A stretch of DNA of 64,000 nt, from NCBI GenBank assembly GCA_012845835.1, contig JABAKD010000023.1, positions 26,577,972 to 26,641,971 of the forward strand. Direction: 5' to 3'. The notes beneath the pieces were generated by a model. It saw only the letters and a list, made by a program, of their open reading frames with translations, ran no database searches and was not told the DNA's origin. Positions 46,933 through 58,291 of this stretch are shown one piece after another (position 1 is the first letter of the stretch; the number at the start of each line of letters is the position of its first letter). This DNA comes from Undaria pinnatifida (lineage: Eukaryota > Sar > Phaeophyceae > Laminariales > Alariaceae). The translations under genes and the position numbers were made by a program.

Positions 46933-47631
46933 AGACCTACTATTATGGCGAATATTTTCATCGATTATTTCTCTCTTTAACCGGGATCTCCGACGCCAAA
47001 AATAAAAACCATCCACTATGGGACCAGAAATCATCGTTATTTCTGGGTTCAGAAATAATCGAGGCCAGAAATCAGCGGATCTGGTGATTTCTGAGCCCAG
47101 AAATAACAGCTCTTCCAACCTCAGAACTGGGATTATTTGACTTTTTGGATACTACCTCGTACCAAGTATCACATGTCACCACCGCTCATACTGTACCTGG
47201 TATGATACTTGTCTGCTGTACACGTCACGCATCACCCACAACAAAGAATCATAAACACACCTACGACAGCATACTGCGCTTGTTGTGTGCGAGACAGAGC
47301 TTCATCCTCACACAAACGCGACAGCAGCAGCACCACCACCATCGAAACCACCACAGGCACACCACACCAGCACCACAGCAGCAGCGCAGCAGAAGAGACC
47401 GCAGCAGAGGCGGTGGTGACCTAACGTCGCCGGCGACAGTGTACGTGCCAGATTTCAAAAATAAAGGCAAACTGCAAAACAAGACCTATTATTCAAAATT
47501 AGACCACTTTCCAAAAATCAGAAGCCATAATGGACGCCCCTTATTTCTGATGCAGTTATTTCTGGAGCCTCAAAACTACAAAAATAATCGCCAAAAATAA
47601 TCGCTATTTTTTTTTCCATAGTAGTAGGTCT
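46933..47631. mobile_element. ~0.7-kb element with terminal inverted repeats (MITE-like)
   Basis: agacctactattatgg at 46933-46948 and ccatagtagtaggtct at 47616-47631 are inverted copies with one mismatch. Subterminal attatttctgg-like motifs recur in both orientations near both ends. The same end sequence occurs alone at 22651. No transposase is present, so the element would depend on another for movement. Confidence 0.7.
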
Positions 47632-48430
47632 TAGCTCACCACACTTCCACGTATTTTCTGTTTGCGTCCTGTACTACTGACTGTACTACCAGGTACTGAA
47701 TAGCAACGACACTGGTTTCACAACACGAACCCTTCTCGATCAGTGCACATACACTCACCGCCCCAGCGGCCATCACTGCGCATATGTCGCTCTCGTCACC
47801 CACGTTTCGCGTTGGGTCACCCGCATTCCCCGGAGTTGCCGCCGCACCACCGCTGCGGGCACTGGTAGTCATACCGATGACAATCGCTCCCGCAGTCTCC
47901 GAAGCAGGGACCCCTCTCGCGCGAAACGCTAAGCCACCGACCTCGCTGACATCGTCAACATTGATGAGACCACCGTCGGACGTCGGGCCACTCCCTCTCG
48001 TAGGAGTCGACGACGTACAGTAGTCTTCGTCTGCATACCACTCGCTCCCTCAGGAGTCGCCGGAGCAGGGACCCCTCTCGCGCCAAAGGCACACGTACCG
48101 TCCTCGCAGGCGCCGTCCACTTCCACTATGCCCCCGTCGTTTCCCGCGTCGTCAACTGCGACATAGCTCCCTAAAACATCGACCAGAGAGGTCATTCGCT
48201 GTGCGTGGCCTGTGCGTGCCCTGTGCCCTACGTCGAGACCTGCTTCTGGTCTGCTGCTGCTGTGAGCTGCTTTTTGACTTATAACAACAGCTGTTGTTTC
48301 GTGCCCTTTTCCCTGTCTTTCGGCTTGCGTGCACTGCAGTAATTGAAAATGGGTTTGTAGTGGATTGGTTCTCGAGGCGTTCATGCTCCTGCACACATTT
48401 TTTTGCAGGTTGCTTCTGCACACGTTATTA
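47632..48430. other. Stretch with a dispersed repeat at its right side
   Basis: Positions about 48180-48385 are an inverted copy of 36010-36210. A shorter internal duplication (gggacccctctcgcg) occurs near 47908 and 48068. No gene is supported. Confidence 0.5.
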
Positions 48431-49160
48431 GTCAGCACATGAGTGGGTGGAAACTTCGAGAAAGACCCTCCCCTGCCCATGCTGTGCGAGCTTGAACAAA
48501 CGGCCAAAACAAATAACTGGTGCCTGGCAAAAACATTGAGTGCTTCGTACTCCATACTCGCTTCATATGTAGGATACCTCGCAGGCGTCTGCCGCCTTCG
48601 GTGTGCCTCAGTGTGGCAGTCAGTACAGCAGCACAGCAGGACTGGCCCTCAACCCAAGACGAGGATTTATGTCATCAGTCAGCACATGAGTGGGTGGAAA
48701 CTTCGAGAAAGACCCTCCCCTGCCCATGCTGTGCGAGCTTGAACAAACGGCCAAAACAAATAACTGGTGCCTGGCAAAAACATTGAGTGCTTCGTACTCC
48801 ATACTCGCTTCATATGTAGGATACCTCGCAGGCGTCTGCCGCCTTCGGTGTGCCTCAGTGTGGCAGTCAGTACAGCAGCACAGCAGGACTGGCCCTCAAC
48901 CCAAGACGAGGATTTATGTCATCAGTCAGCACATGAGTGGGTGGAAACTTCGAGAAAGACCCTCCCCTGCCCATGCTGTGCGAGCTTGAACAAACGGCCA
49001 AAACAAATAACTGGTGCCTGGCAAAAACATTGAGTGCTTCGTACTCCATACTCGCTTCATATGTAGGATACCTGGCAGGCGTCTGCCTTCGGTGTGTCTC
49101 AGTGTGGCAGTCAGTACAGCAGCACAGCAGGACTGGCCCTCAACCCGGTTCAATTTCCAC
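48431..49160 (+). repeat. 247-bp tandem repeat, three copies
   Basis: Copies start at about 48431, 48678 and 48925. The first two are essentially identical; the third has a 3-bp deletion and a few changes near 49085. The repeat begins gtcagcacatgagtgggtgg. The identical 99-codon frames within it reflect duplication and are not evidence of a protein. Confidence 0.95.
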
Positions 49161-49999
49161 CCTCGAAATGTAGGCATTCGCGGGAAAGAGGCAACACTGA
49201 ACAGGGTTGTAAACTGCAGCAGCACCGGCCATGCGCTACGTCGGGCACAAAAGCCAAACAAAAAAAATGTGTCATCGAAAAATTAAAGCCTCAGGACGAG
49301 AGAGCAGGAGCGCGAGCGCGCGACGAACTATGTCAGAGTCCCAGCTCTCTGACCGCAGAGAACGCCAGGGTAGGAGGAGTCTCGCGGGCGTTTTCCACCG
49401 GCTAGTTGTGCTGTAGTTGGGTTGGCTGTTGGGGTGCTGGTTGTCTGTGTGTTGTGCTGTGTTTTTTTTGTTTTGTGGTGTGTTGTGTTGTGTGTGTGCG
49501 CTCGATCCTCGTGAATAAACAAGGGCTCCTTTTCAAGTAATAGTTCGTAGAGGCATGCCGCTCCACGAGAGTGGGACGCCTCTGACCACCGCCAACGTTC
49601 CTGATGGTGTTGTACACGCAGGTTGATTAACCCGGGTTGGGGATACACCAAGCGGCTTGCTAGGTTGAGCGTTGCAATTACTGCGTGGGTGTTGTGCTGT
49701 GCTGCTGCTGCAGAGTGTCCGTTGTTTGCTGGAAAATACTCGGAAAATTGCTTCAAATATGCACTTGGGCCAAAATGTGCCCAAGTGCATATTTTGGGAA
49801 AATCCACATCTCACCGTGGTCTGCCGTGGTCGTTAGGTAGATAAAATAGACCTATTTAGACATTTAAAACACGATAGGGCTTAATTTGGTTTAGAGCCAA
49901 AAATATAGGCATATCGTCAGGCTCAAATACGTCTATAGGGCGCGCCTTTCTTTCCAGGATTACCATGAAAAAACGGCTGCAGTAATATCGAGAGCGGGG
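49161..49999. other. Stretch with a perfect hairpin and T/G-rich tract; no gene recognised
   Basis: A TG/TTTG-rich run lies near 49435-49500. A perfect inverted repeat at 49755-49794 has 16-bp arms (aaatatgcacttgggc) and an 8-base loop. Open frames on the minus strand lack any recognisable motif. Confidence 0.5.
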
Positions 50000-50338
50000 T
50001 TGCCTGTCGTTTTTGTCCTGGTTTTTGAAAGCCGAGCAATAAAGCAAGACCGCCACCACCCACACCAGCAGTCACATGCGTCGTCACACAGCAAGCATGA
50101 ACGACATCCCGGAAGACCGCAGAGGAATTGCCCCAGGCCAAGCAGATTCTTGCAATCCGGCGACAGCAGCGACGGAAGGACGACGGGCCCAGTGCGAACG
50201 AAGTTGCCTGGATTTTCAGGGGGAAGCACTTGTGTAGATGTGGCGTCAATCACCGAGGCCACAGACAGCATCAGCCCCACGAACACTTTGATGGTACACC
50301 AATCACAGGGGAAGGAGGCAGCTGCTGAAGGCCAGGGT
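50000..50338 (+). CDS. Candidate exon of unknown function
   Basis: One frame gives a protein-like stretch (STCVDVASITEATDSISPTN) and runs to CCAGG|GTAGGT near 50338, a possible donor. The 5' boundary is unclear. The frame reads on to a stop at 50359 if unspliced. No family is recognised. Confidence 0.25.
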
Positions 50339-50459
50339 AGGTTTGGGCGCCGGTGCTGAGAGCGTGGGGCTCCGGGACAGCAGCAGCAGCAACAACAACA
50401 GCTGATGGTGATGAAGGTGAGGATCAAGTCCATACAAGTTCTTACATTTTCAAAGGTTG

Positions 50460-51773
50460 CACGTAGCTTGTGCGAGTTCGTACATTTTTGAATTTTGAAT
50501 TTTGCTCACTCTACAGCAGTATACGAATTCGTATTTTTTTAATCTTGCACGTACAGCAAGATATATAGAGCTGCGACCTGTGAGTGGGCACACAAACTAC
50601 AGCTGTATTTGTATGGACATCATCGTGAAGTACGCGAGAGCAGGTAAGAAACTCCTATTTGGGCTCAGGCTCGCGGCTTATTGTGATCTCAACGTTGAGC
50701 GTAGGGTCTTAAAGGCTACGAGGTATTATATACCAGGTAGTATTTACAGTGGCGTTCCTGCCTGAGTACAAACGCTTAGCCGTAGTTTCTTATTAAACAA
50801 AGCTCTTTCTTAAATTCTTAACTCCCAAGTTCTTGACGTAAGTCGCGTACAGTATACCAGGTACCAGTATGTGTGTGTTCTTCACATTAAACCGTTCTTC
50901 TACTCGTCGACATCCAGCACACCCAGTGTCCGTACTGATTCTTCACCCTAGAAAGATCAGCTCTGTGGTCACAAGCTACGACACAGAGATAATGCATCGT
51001 AATGCATTCGACAACGCAATGTCATGCCCTAGTACTGGGTACGACAGGCACAACATACATACGTCAGCAACAGAAATACATTGGAAGAGAGAAATACGAA
51101 ATAAACAGAAACAAAAACAATAACAAAAACAAAATAATAATAAGAAAACAAATAAAAACAAAGATAAAAATAAAACAAAAAATGAAACAAACAAAATGAA
51201 GGGGAAATCGAAGAAACAACCCAACCGGAAAGGAGAGCCAAAGCTCGGAAAAGAAACATAATAAAATGAAATAAAATAAAGTAAAGTAAAACCAAAATAA
51301 GATAATCCGAACACGAGCCAAAAACCTGGACACGCAAGGAGGGAACAAAGGGGAAAAAAATCCCCCAGAAAAAGACGAAAAGTGCTATGTACCTACTAGT
51401 CGGCCTGGTACCTTGCTACCCTGTCTGCCATCTCCTTCCTGCCTTCGTCCACCGCGGTCTCCCTTCTATTCCTCCTGTTAGTATACAGCAGTACTGTATA
51501 CTAGGTATACATGGGTATACGCAGGACTTTTAACAGCACATTATATATACACTGCTATGTGTATACTATTATATAATTGGGTCCTGCTGTAGTCATCGGT
51601 TAGCGCTCCTTCCGCTTAACATTGTCGTATGGATGCGCAGTGTACATTGCCAGGTGGTATTATATTTCTCGTGGTATATTGTACTGGTCCAGTCTGCCAG
51701 TATACGCTTCCAGTTCTGATGCAATCCAGTATACTGCTTCATAGCGCAGTTTTTTTTATCTCTACTGTTTCAG
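50460..51773. other. AT-rich, gene-poor stretch
   Basis: From about 51100 to 51300 the sequence is an A-rich run of aaacaaaaataa-type motifs. The hydrophobic Phe-rich ORFs on the minus strand are its complement. Short ccaggta-type motifs around tatac repeat near 50730, 50850 and 51500. No gene is supported. Confidence 0.5.
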
Positions 51774-52170
51774 GCTACTCGTTCGAGTGCGCAGCCCAAT
51801 TTTACGCCACACGTCCATGACATTAAAGTTTGTGCCGTTCCCCGGTGCTCGCTACGTTTTGAACACAGGTCAAGTCAAAGCGAGCACACCAGTCCAGTCA
51901 GAAACTATCCCGGAGGGGGTCGTCCTTACGCTTTGCGCGGCTATAAAGGAGAAGTCATACTCTGTCGACGAAAACATTACGTTGAGGTACGGAGGAAATC
52001 AGTGCAAGGCGTCTGATGTGCTCGCCATCATCAGGAAAGAAGATGTCGCGGAGGATGCGTCCTCCATCAACACCCGGAGGTCGAAGCACCGTTTTATGCG
52101 GGTACTGGGGTTGATTGTTTCCGACAAGCACCGGGGAACATTTTTTCAATCCCGCCTGTCGTGCTCAAGG
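51774..52170 (+). CDS. Candidate exon next to a satellite array, unknown function
   Basis: It follows a strong acceptor (tttatctctactgtttcag). The open frame has protein-like composition (MTLKFVPFPGARYVLNTGQV and later KSYSVDENITLRYGGNQCKA) until the 146-bp satellite begins near 52180. Further candidate exons lie beyond the satellite: one after ttttttacgtgcag at 52911 (YRAYGVFDIDKREYSLS in one frame), and one ending at a CCA|GTAAGT donor near 53185 (GALKVVFEVIELGHRGAEAC). If real, the array would sit in an intron. The family is unknown. Confidence 0.35.
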
Positions 52171-52179
52171 CGAGAATCA

Positions 52180-52890
52180 TTGGTTGTCGATTCCCCCCCC
52201 CCCTTCCCCGCCGTTTTTTTTCTTCAGTCTGGTGGAGCACTCGAGGGTGTAGTTTTGTGGCTTATCGTGAGAGTACCACGGTGCAGCTGGCACCCGTTTT
52301 TTTCATGAGTCCAGCGTATTGGTTGACGATCCCCCCCCCAACACCCCGTTTTGTTCCTCCCAGTGTGGTCAAGCACTGGAGGGTGTACTTTTGTGGTTTA
52401 TCGTGGGAGTACCCTGGTGCAGCTGGGCCCCGTTTTTTTTTGCTCTTATAGGAGTCCAGGGTATTGGTTGTCGATCCCCCCCCCCCCAAACTTTTTTTTG
52501 TTCCTCCCAGTCTGATCAAGCAGTGGCGGGTGTGATTTTGTGGTTTACCGTGATAGTACCACGGTGCAGCTGGTCCCGCTTTTTTGTTTTGAATAGGAGT
52601 TCAGGGTATTAGTTGTCGATTCCCCCCCCCCCCACCCCGTTTTTTCCGCCTAGTCTGGTCAAGCAGTGGAGGGTGCAAGTTTTGAGATTTGTCTTGAGCA
52701 TACCACGGTGCAGCTGGCCCCTGTTTTTTTCTTATGGGTGTAAAGATTATTTTGTTGCCGAGGGTCAAAACAGAAGCCCACCCCCCCGCGCCCCGGGTTG
52801 TTTTTCTCGCAGTCTCCTTGAGCAGTGGTCGGTATAATTTTGAGTTTCTTTGTGAGAGTACCCCGTTGTAGCTGGCCCCAGCACACTACT
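52180..52890 (+). repeat. ~146-bp satellite array, five units, forward orientation
   Basis: Units contain a C run, then gtctggtcaagcagtggagg, gtgagagtaccacggtgcag and a T run. The core recurs near 52281, 52415, 52563, 52707 and 52866. The unit is the reverse complement of that at 53740-54530. Confidence 0.9.
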
Positions 52891-52910
52891 TGCTTATTTT
52901 TTACGTGCAG

Positions 52911-53739
52911 GTTTATAGAGCATACGGGGTATTCGATATTGACAAGCGAGAGTACTCCCTGTCTTGATTTGTTGTCCCATCAAACCACAGTAATATATCG
53001 GCAAATTAGCCTCTCCAGTATCAGAAATTATTTCCCTCGGGAACGTATGCATTTCAGCTTGGGACACGTGTGGGTTTCAATCAGAAGATATCGTGGCTGA
53101 ATCCGATACAGGAGCCCTCAAAGTCGTATTTGAAGTCATTGAGCTGGGTCATCGTGGCGCGGAAGCATGTTTATTACGATCTCCAGTAAGTACTATGCGT
53201 CGTCGTATCGCGAACACATCCTGTGAAACGCAGCTGTTAACAGGTCCAGTGACGTCATGAGTACCCCTCGTATTTATTTCCACGTGCTTACTATATTTAT
53301 GCATCCGACGCCATGCCCCCCATCCAAAACCGAGTAGCACAAAGCGCGGGTAAAGGAGCACTTACAGGTAAAAGCTCGGCAACCTACTGCTCTGTTGCAA
53401 ACGAATAACGGAAAACAAGGAGTAGGCGTCCTCTCTATTACAAGAAACGAACATGTACCCTCGATATATCATAGTATAAAAAAACTGCTGGCGCATCCAT
53501 ATTGGGGGAAAGAGCACTTTCTATTCGTACGCTCGATAATCGCAGGCACTCCTATACAAAATCAAGGAGGCAGCTTTACCGAGGTCCTTCAGCGACAACA
53601 GACAACATTACACACTCCATTCGTATATGAGGCTGGGAGGAAACCGAAACGGGCAGGGCGGGGGGTGGGACGGCGGGGGTTGAAATCTGCATGGTCGAAG
53701 TCGTATGACCATAGACTCGCGAAGGGAAAAGGTAGAGGA
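52911..53739 (+). other. Unique spacer between two inverted satellite arrays, with possible exons
   Basis: This spacer would form the loop of a hairpin between the arrays. It includes two short candidate exons (see the entry at 51774) and an open frame near 53540-53690 (EVLQRQQTTLHTPFVYEAGR) after a possible aatcgcag acceptor. Confidence 0.35.
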
Positions 53740-54530
53740 GGGGGGGCTACGTTTCTGACGATGGACAAAAACGGGGGCCAGCTGCACCGGGGCACTCTCA
53801 CGAAAGTAATCAAACTTACACCCTCCACTGCTTCATCTGGCTGAAAGGAAGAAAATGGAGGGGGGGGCTTCGTTTCAGACGACCGACAACCAATACCCTC
53901 AATCGCTATATATAAAAAAGGGGAGGGCAGCTGCACCGGCGTACTCTCACGATAAACCACAAAATTACACCCTCCACTGCTTGACCAGACTGGGGGAAAA
54001 AACCCGGGGGGAGGGGGGGGGATCGACAACCAATACCCTGGACTCCTCTTGAAAAAAAAAAGGGGGGGGGGGGCAGCTGCACCGTGCTACTATCACGATA
54101 AACCGCAAAAATACACCCTCCACTGCTTGACCAGACTGGGAGGAACAAAACGGGGTCGGAGGGGGGGGGGGGGGACGACAACCAATACCCTAGACTCCTC
54201 TTCAAAAATAAGGGGGGCGCCAGCAGCACCGCGCTACTATCCCGATAAAGCACAAAATTACACCTTCTACTGCTTGACCAGACAGGGAGGAAAAAACGAG
54301 AGGGGGGGCTTTGTTTCAGACCATCGACGACCAATACCCTGGACTCTTCAAAACAAAAAAACGAGGGCCAGCTGCACCGTGGTACTCTCACGATAAACCA
54401 CAAAATTACACCCTCCACCGCTTGACCGGACTGGAAGGAAAAAAACGGGGGGGGGGGGGGGGGGGGCGACAACCAATACACTGGACTCCTATTAAAAAAA
54501 GAGGGGGAGGTGCCAGCTGCGCCGTGTGTT
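53740..54530 (-). repeat. ~146-bp satellite array, six units, inverted orientation
   Basis: The core cagctgcaccg or a variant recurs near 53784, 53930, 54075, 54222, 54369 and 54514, a regular spacing of 145-147 bp. Each unit carries a G run of 6-20 bases. Confidence 0.92.
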
Positions 54531-55569
54531 AAGATACGGCCTCGAAAGGCCTGTAGGTATCCGAATTTGAGATCATTTGGATGGGTTTCGTATGATAAGG
54601 TTGGCGGTTTATATTCGGGGAAGTTAGGAATTAGATCGGAGGCACGCGCCTCCGATCTCAGAAGCTATCCCGGGCTCTGGTGGAAACGAATAAAGCTATA
54701 TCTCTACGAAGGAACGAAAGTGAGTACTCTCCGAGGACCTGCTCAATTGGCAGACCTGCAGGGGGCACTCTGTGTCCCCCACCTTTAATTTAACATGTGG
54801 CGTCGACGAGCTTGATATGCTATTGTGCCAGCGTTCCTCCAATCTCCGATTTTTTTTCGTACGAGCGATTTTGCTTTTGCTTTCCATCGAGCTCACAACC
54901 CCTGTTCCTTCTCGGGTGGCTTCTCAATGGAGGGAGCGCCCTTCCTCCTACAACGGCGACCACAACAGCAGTGAGATGGCAGGGGCCCCTCTTGTTGGTC
55001 GCCGGGCACGTACCACATGGACGACACCTTCCAAGTACGTGCGGACGACACTGCTCTGCGGAGCACACTCCTCGTCTCGAATTTTGGTCCCTCCTGTTGG
55101 TTGCTGGGCACGCACCACACAGAGGACACCTTCGGAGTACGTGCGGACGACACTGCTCTTCGGAGCACACTCCTCGTCCCGACCTTTGGTCGCATCAGTT
55201 CACCGCCAGCTGGTCATAGACCACTCCGCAGTGGAACTGCCCGAGCCCCACCCATCAGACTTGTTTGCTCCGCGCTCTGCCAGGATGTTGCACACACATC
55301 TCCGCGAGTTGCCAGCACAAGCCCCAAGATCGGCCATCGACTTGTATTTTTTTTTTGCGTTTTGGGGCTTGGAGGCATATGCACGACACGCCACGGACAA
55401 GCATACTGGAATCAACCCTTCGAATGACCTTCGACGGGGACTTCGCTTGCTGAGAGAGCCCATCGACCAGCATACACCTTTGCTGTCGGAGCCAGACCGC
55501 CCTTCGCGGGACCCCCTTGGACTACGGGCACTGTGCTCCAGGAGCTCATGTGGGGCTCCTTCCTTGTGA
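54531..55569 (+). other. Open frames of uncertain status, with a ~96-bp internal duplication and a hairpin
   Basis: A hairpin at 54633-54658 has perfect 11-bp arms (agatcggaggc). An ORF from 54772 to 55569 (265 codons) contains two adjacent copies of a segment around YVRTTLLCGAHSSSR (about 54992-55090 and 55091-55186). The other strand and frames are also open there, so the coding status is weak. No family is recognised. Confidence 0.3.
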
Positions 55570-56689
55570 TCCTACCTGGGAAGGAACAGGCGGTGCTCGT
55601 GGAATGTTTGGGCTTTTTCGTTTGGCGAATTTTCCAGTACACGCGTTATCGTATGGGTTTCAGTACTGTACATACGTCGATCCGTCTTGTGCGTCGAACA
55701 AACAGCTGCTCCCTTTCTGCCGAAATTAGTACAAGCTACAAATTTGACGCACCTCGGACCCCTCTCCGATCTTTCTCGATCAACAGCGTTCCACTACTGC
55801 CGTGCGTCGCGTAGCTTCAACCACCATCGTTTTGCAGAGGTACCAACTACAGTGCAGCACAATGGGCTCGCTGTCAATGCCTGCCATATACCGCCGGATT
55901 CTCTGCTGTAGAAGTCTCTGTACAGCAGCCAAGCCGCCTACTTTGCTCCTTCCCATCCACCACATGGCTAGACCCTTCACTGCCCCAGCGTCCACAGTTA
56001 CAGCACCGCAGCTCTGACACCCCCCACTGCTGTGCGGGTGCTCCTTGCAAGTTCGATTCGAGAGTTTTTTTTTCTCGTCCTGGCCCCTCCGTGACTAGAA
56101 CTTGAACCTAGTGAACGCTGAAACTCTGTGCTGGCTTTTTTGGGCAAGGCTGTTGGTGTGTGCGATGCCCTATATTCTCCCATTCATGGGTACGCGGGGA
56201 CTATAATACCACTTTCTGTGTATGCACAGCTGTGACCGTGCGGCACTCCGCACTGCTGTTAACGTAACTGTCCCTTTATCGGTGGGAGTGGGTACGGATT
56301 TTTTTTTTTCAGCTGTCCGGGCGTTAGGCCGTCTTCCTGCCGGTACATGTGCTGCCCTTCACGATATAGCTAGGGTCTACGCTGGATTTTTTTTTTTTTC
56401 TTTGCACATGTTCGGACAGCTACTGCCCGTTACAGAGCGCTTACGACACAGTTCGCGGAGATACTGCGCTTCACAGCTTTTACTAGCGCAGTGGAGATCA
56501 GCCCGTTTGATGCGGTACCTTTGGGGGCAAACAGCCTTTCTATTCGACTGTGGGCGTGCACATTTTTCTACAGCTGGTGTTGGTACTACACTATCCATCT
56601 TGGTGCGGTTGAAATTGCCGTTACCTGTGAACACAGCAGTGATACTGCAGCAATTAGCACTACTGTAGGCGCGACCGTCCCCCTTTAGT
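55570..56689. other. Stretch without a recognisable gene; diverged relatives of the downstream array at its end
   Basis: From about 56220 onward, loosely related segments with ctgcccgtt-type motifs and T runs anticipate the 84-bp array. Open frames are short. Confidence 0.4.
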
Positions 56690-57880
56690 GCGGTCGGGGG
56701 AAACTACCTTGTTTGGGGGGGTTATACTGCCCGTTTTTTATACGGTTGGTGCGCGAACGTATACTGTCCTACGCCCCCCCTACACTACTGTGGGGGCGGA
56801 TGCTGCCCGTTTTTTTTTTATACGGTTGGTGCGCGATCCTCTACTGTGCTGCACCACCTACACTACACCTAGGGTAAATGCTGCCTGTTTTGGTGCGATG
56901 AGTGTCAGCGTGTTGAGCGACTCTTCACTATGCTTCCACCCCTACACTACACCTAGGTTAAATGCTGCCTGTTTTGGTGAGATGAGTGTCAGCGTGTTGA
57001 GCGATCTTACACTGTGCTTCCATCCCTACACTACACCTAGGGTAAATGCTGCCTGTTTTGGTGAGATGAGTGTCAGCGTGTTGGGCGATCTTACACTGCG
57101 CTTCCACCCCTACACCACACCTAGGTTAAATGCTGCCTGTTTTGGTGCGATGAGTGTCAGCGTGTTGAGCGACTCTTCATTATGCTTCCACCCCTACACT
57201 ACACCTAGGTTAAACGCTGCCCGTTTTGGTGCGATGAGTGTCAGCGTGTTGGGTGACCTTTCACTGTGCTTCCCTCCTACACTACACTTAGGTTAAATGC
57301 TGCCTGTTTTGGTGCGATGAGTGTCAGCGTGTTGAGCGATCTTACACTGTGCTTGCACCCCTACACTAGACCTAGGTTAAACGCTGCCTGTTTTGGTGCG
57401 ATGAGTGTCAGCGTGTTGGGTGACCTTTCACTGCGCTACCCCCCTACACTACACCTAGGTTAAATGCTGCCTGTTTTGGTGCGATGAGTGTCGGCGTGTT
57501 GGGCGACTCTTCACTCTGCTACCCCCTACGCTACACCTAGGTTAAACGCTGCCTGTTTGGGTGCGATGAGCGTCGGCGTGTTGGGCGAACCTTTATTGTG
57601 ATAACCCCTACACTACACCTAGGGTAAATGCTGCCTGTTTTGGTGCGATGAGTGTCGGCGTGTTGGGCGACCCTTCACTGTGCTTCCACCCCTACACTAC
57701 ACCTAGGTTAAATGCTGCCTGTTTTGGTGCGATGAGTGTCGGCGTGTTGGGCGACCCTTCACTGTGCTTCCACCCCTACACTACACCTAGGGTAAATGCT
57801 GCCTGTTTTGGTCCGATGAGCGTGGGCGTTTTGGGCGACGCTTTCCTGTGCTACCCCCCCCGCCTAGGTTGAATGATGCC
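56690..57880 (+). repeat. 84-bp tandem array, about twelve units
   Basis: The unit ctacactacacctaggttaa, then atgctgcctgttttggtgcg and atgagtgtcagcgtgttg, repeats every 83-85 bp from about 56860. Two more diverged units precede it. Where the period is 84 the frame stays open, giving a 28-residue repeat (TTPRLNAACFGAMSVSVLSD). Confidence 0.93.
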
Positions 57881-58291
57881 TGTTTAAGTGCGATGGCTGT
57901 AGACGTACCTTTACTGTGTTGCACCCCCTGCACTGCGGTTAGGGTCAGTGCTGCCCAGTTTTGGCTCCTTGTACTGCGGTTCGTGCGGGCGTTACCCATA
58001 TACCCTACGGTCAGACTGGGCGCTGCTCTTATGTTGCGGTTTTGATGATTGGTACCTTGTTACTGCTGTAATCCTCTTATACGGCTAGTTGGCGTGGCTG
58101 CTACCATCAGTGATGCTGGACGGAGTCGAGGCCCATATGTTGCTGTTTGCTGAAACACAGATATACCCCTACTTGGAGCAGGGACATCACAACAAATATC
58201 TGCCTCCATAGCTTCTTTACGCGTCGTTCCCATCCCGCCACCTTCCCCCACACCCCCTCCTTCGGCTGCCCTCCATACAGACAACAAGCAA

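Noticed and set aside
48431-49160. CRISPR array or conserved duplicated gene
   Set aside because: The repeat unit is 247 bp with no distinct spacers, and the genome is eukaryotic. Identical ORFs follow from the duplication itself.
50976-51348. Phe-rich hydrophobic proteins on the minus strand
   Set aside because: They are the complement of an A-rich low-complexity tract and all three frames are similarly open.
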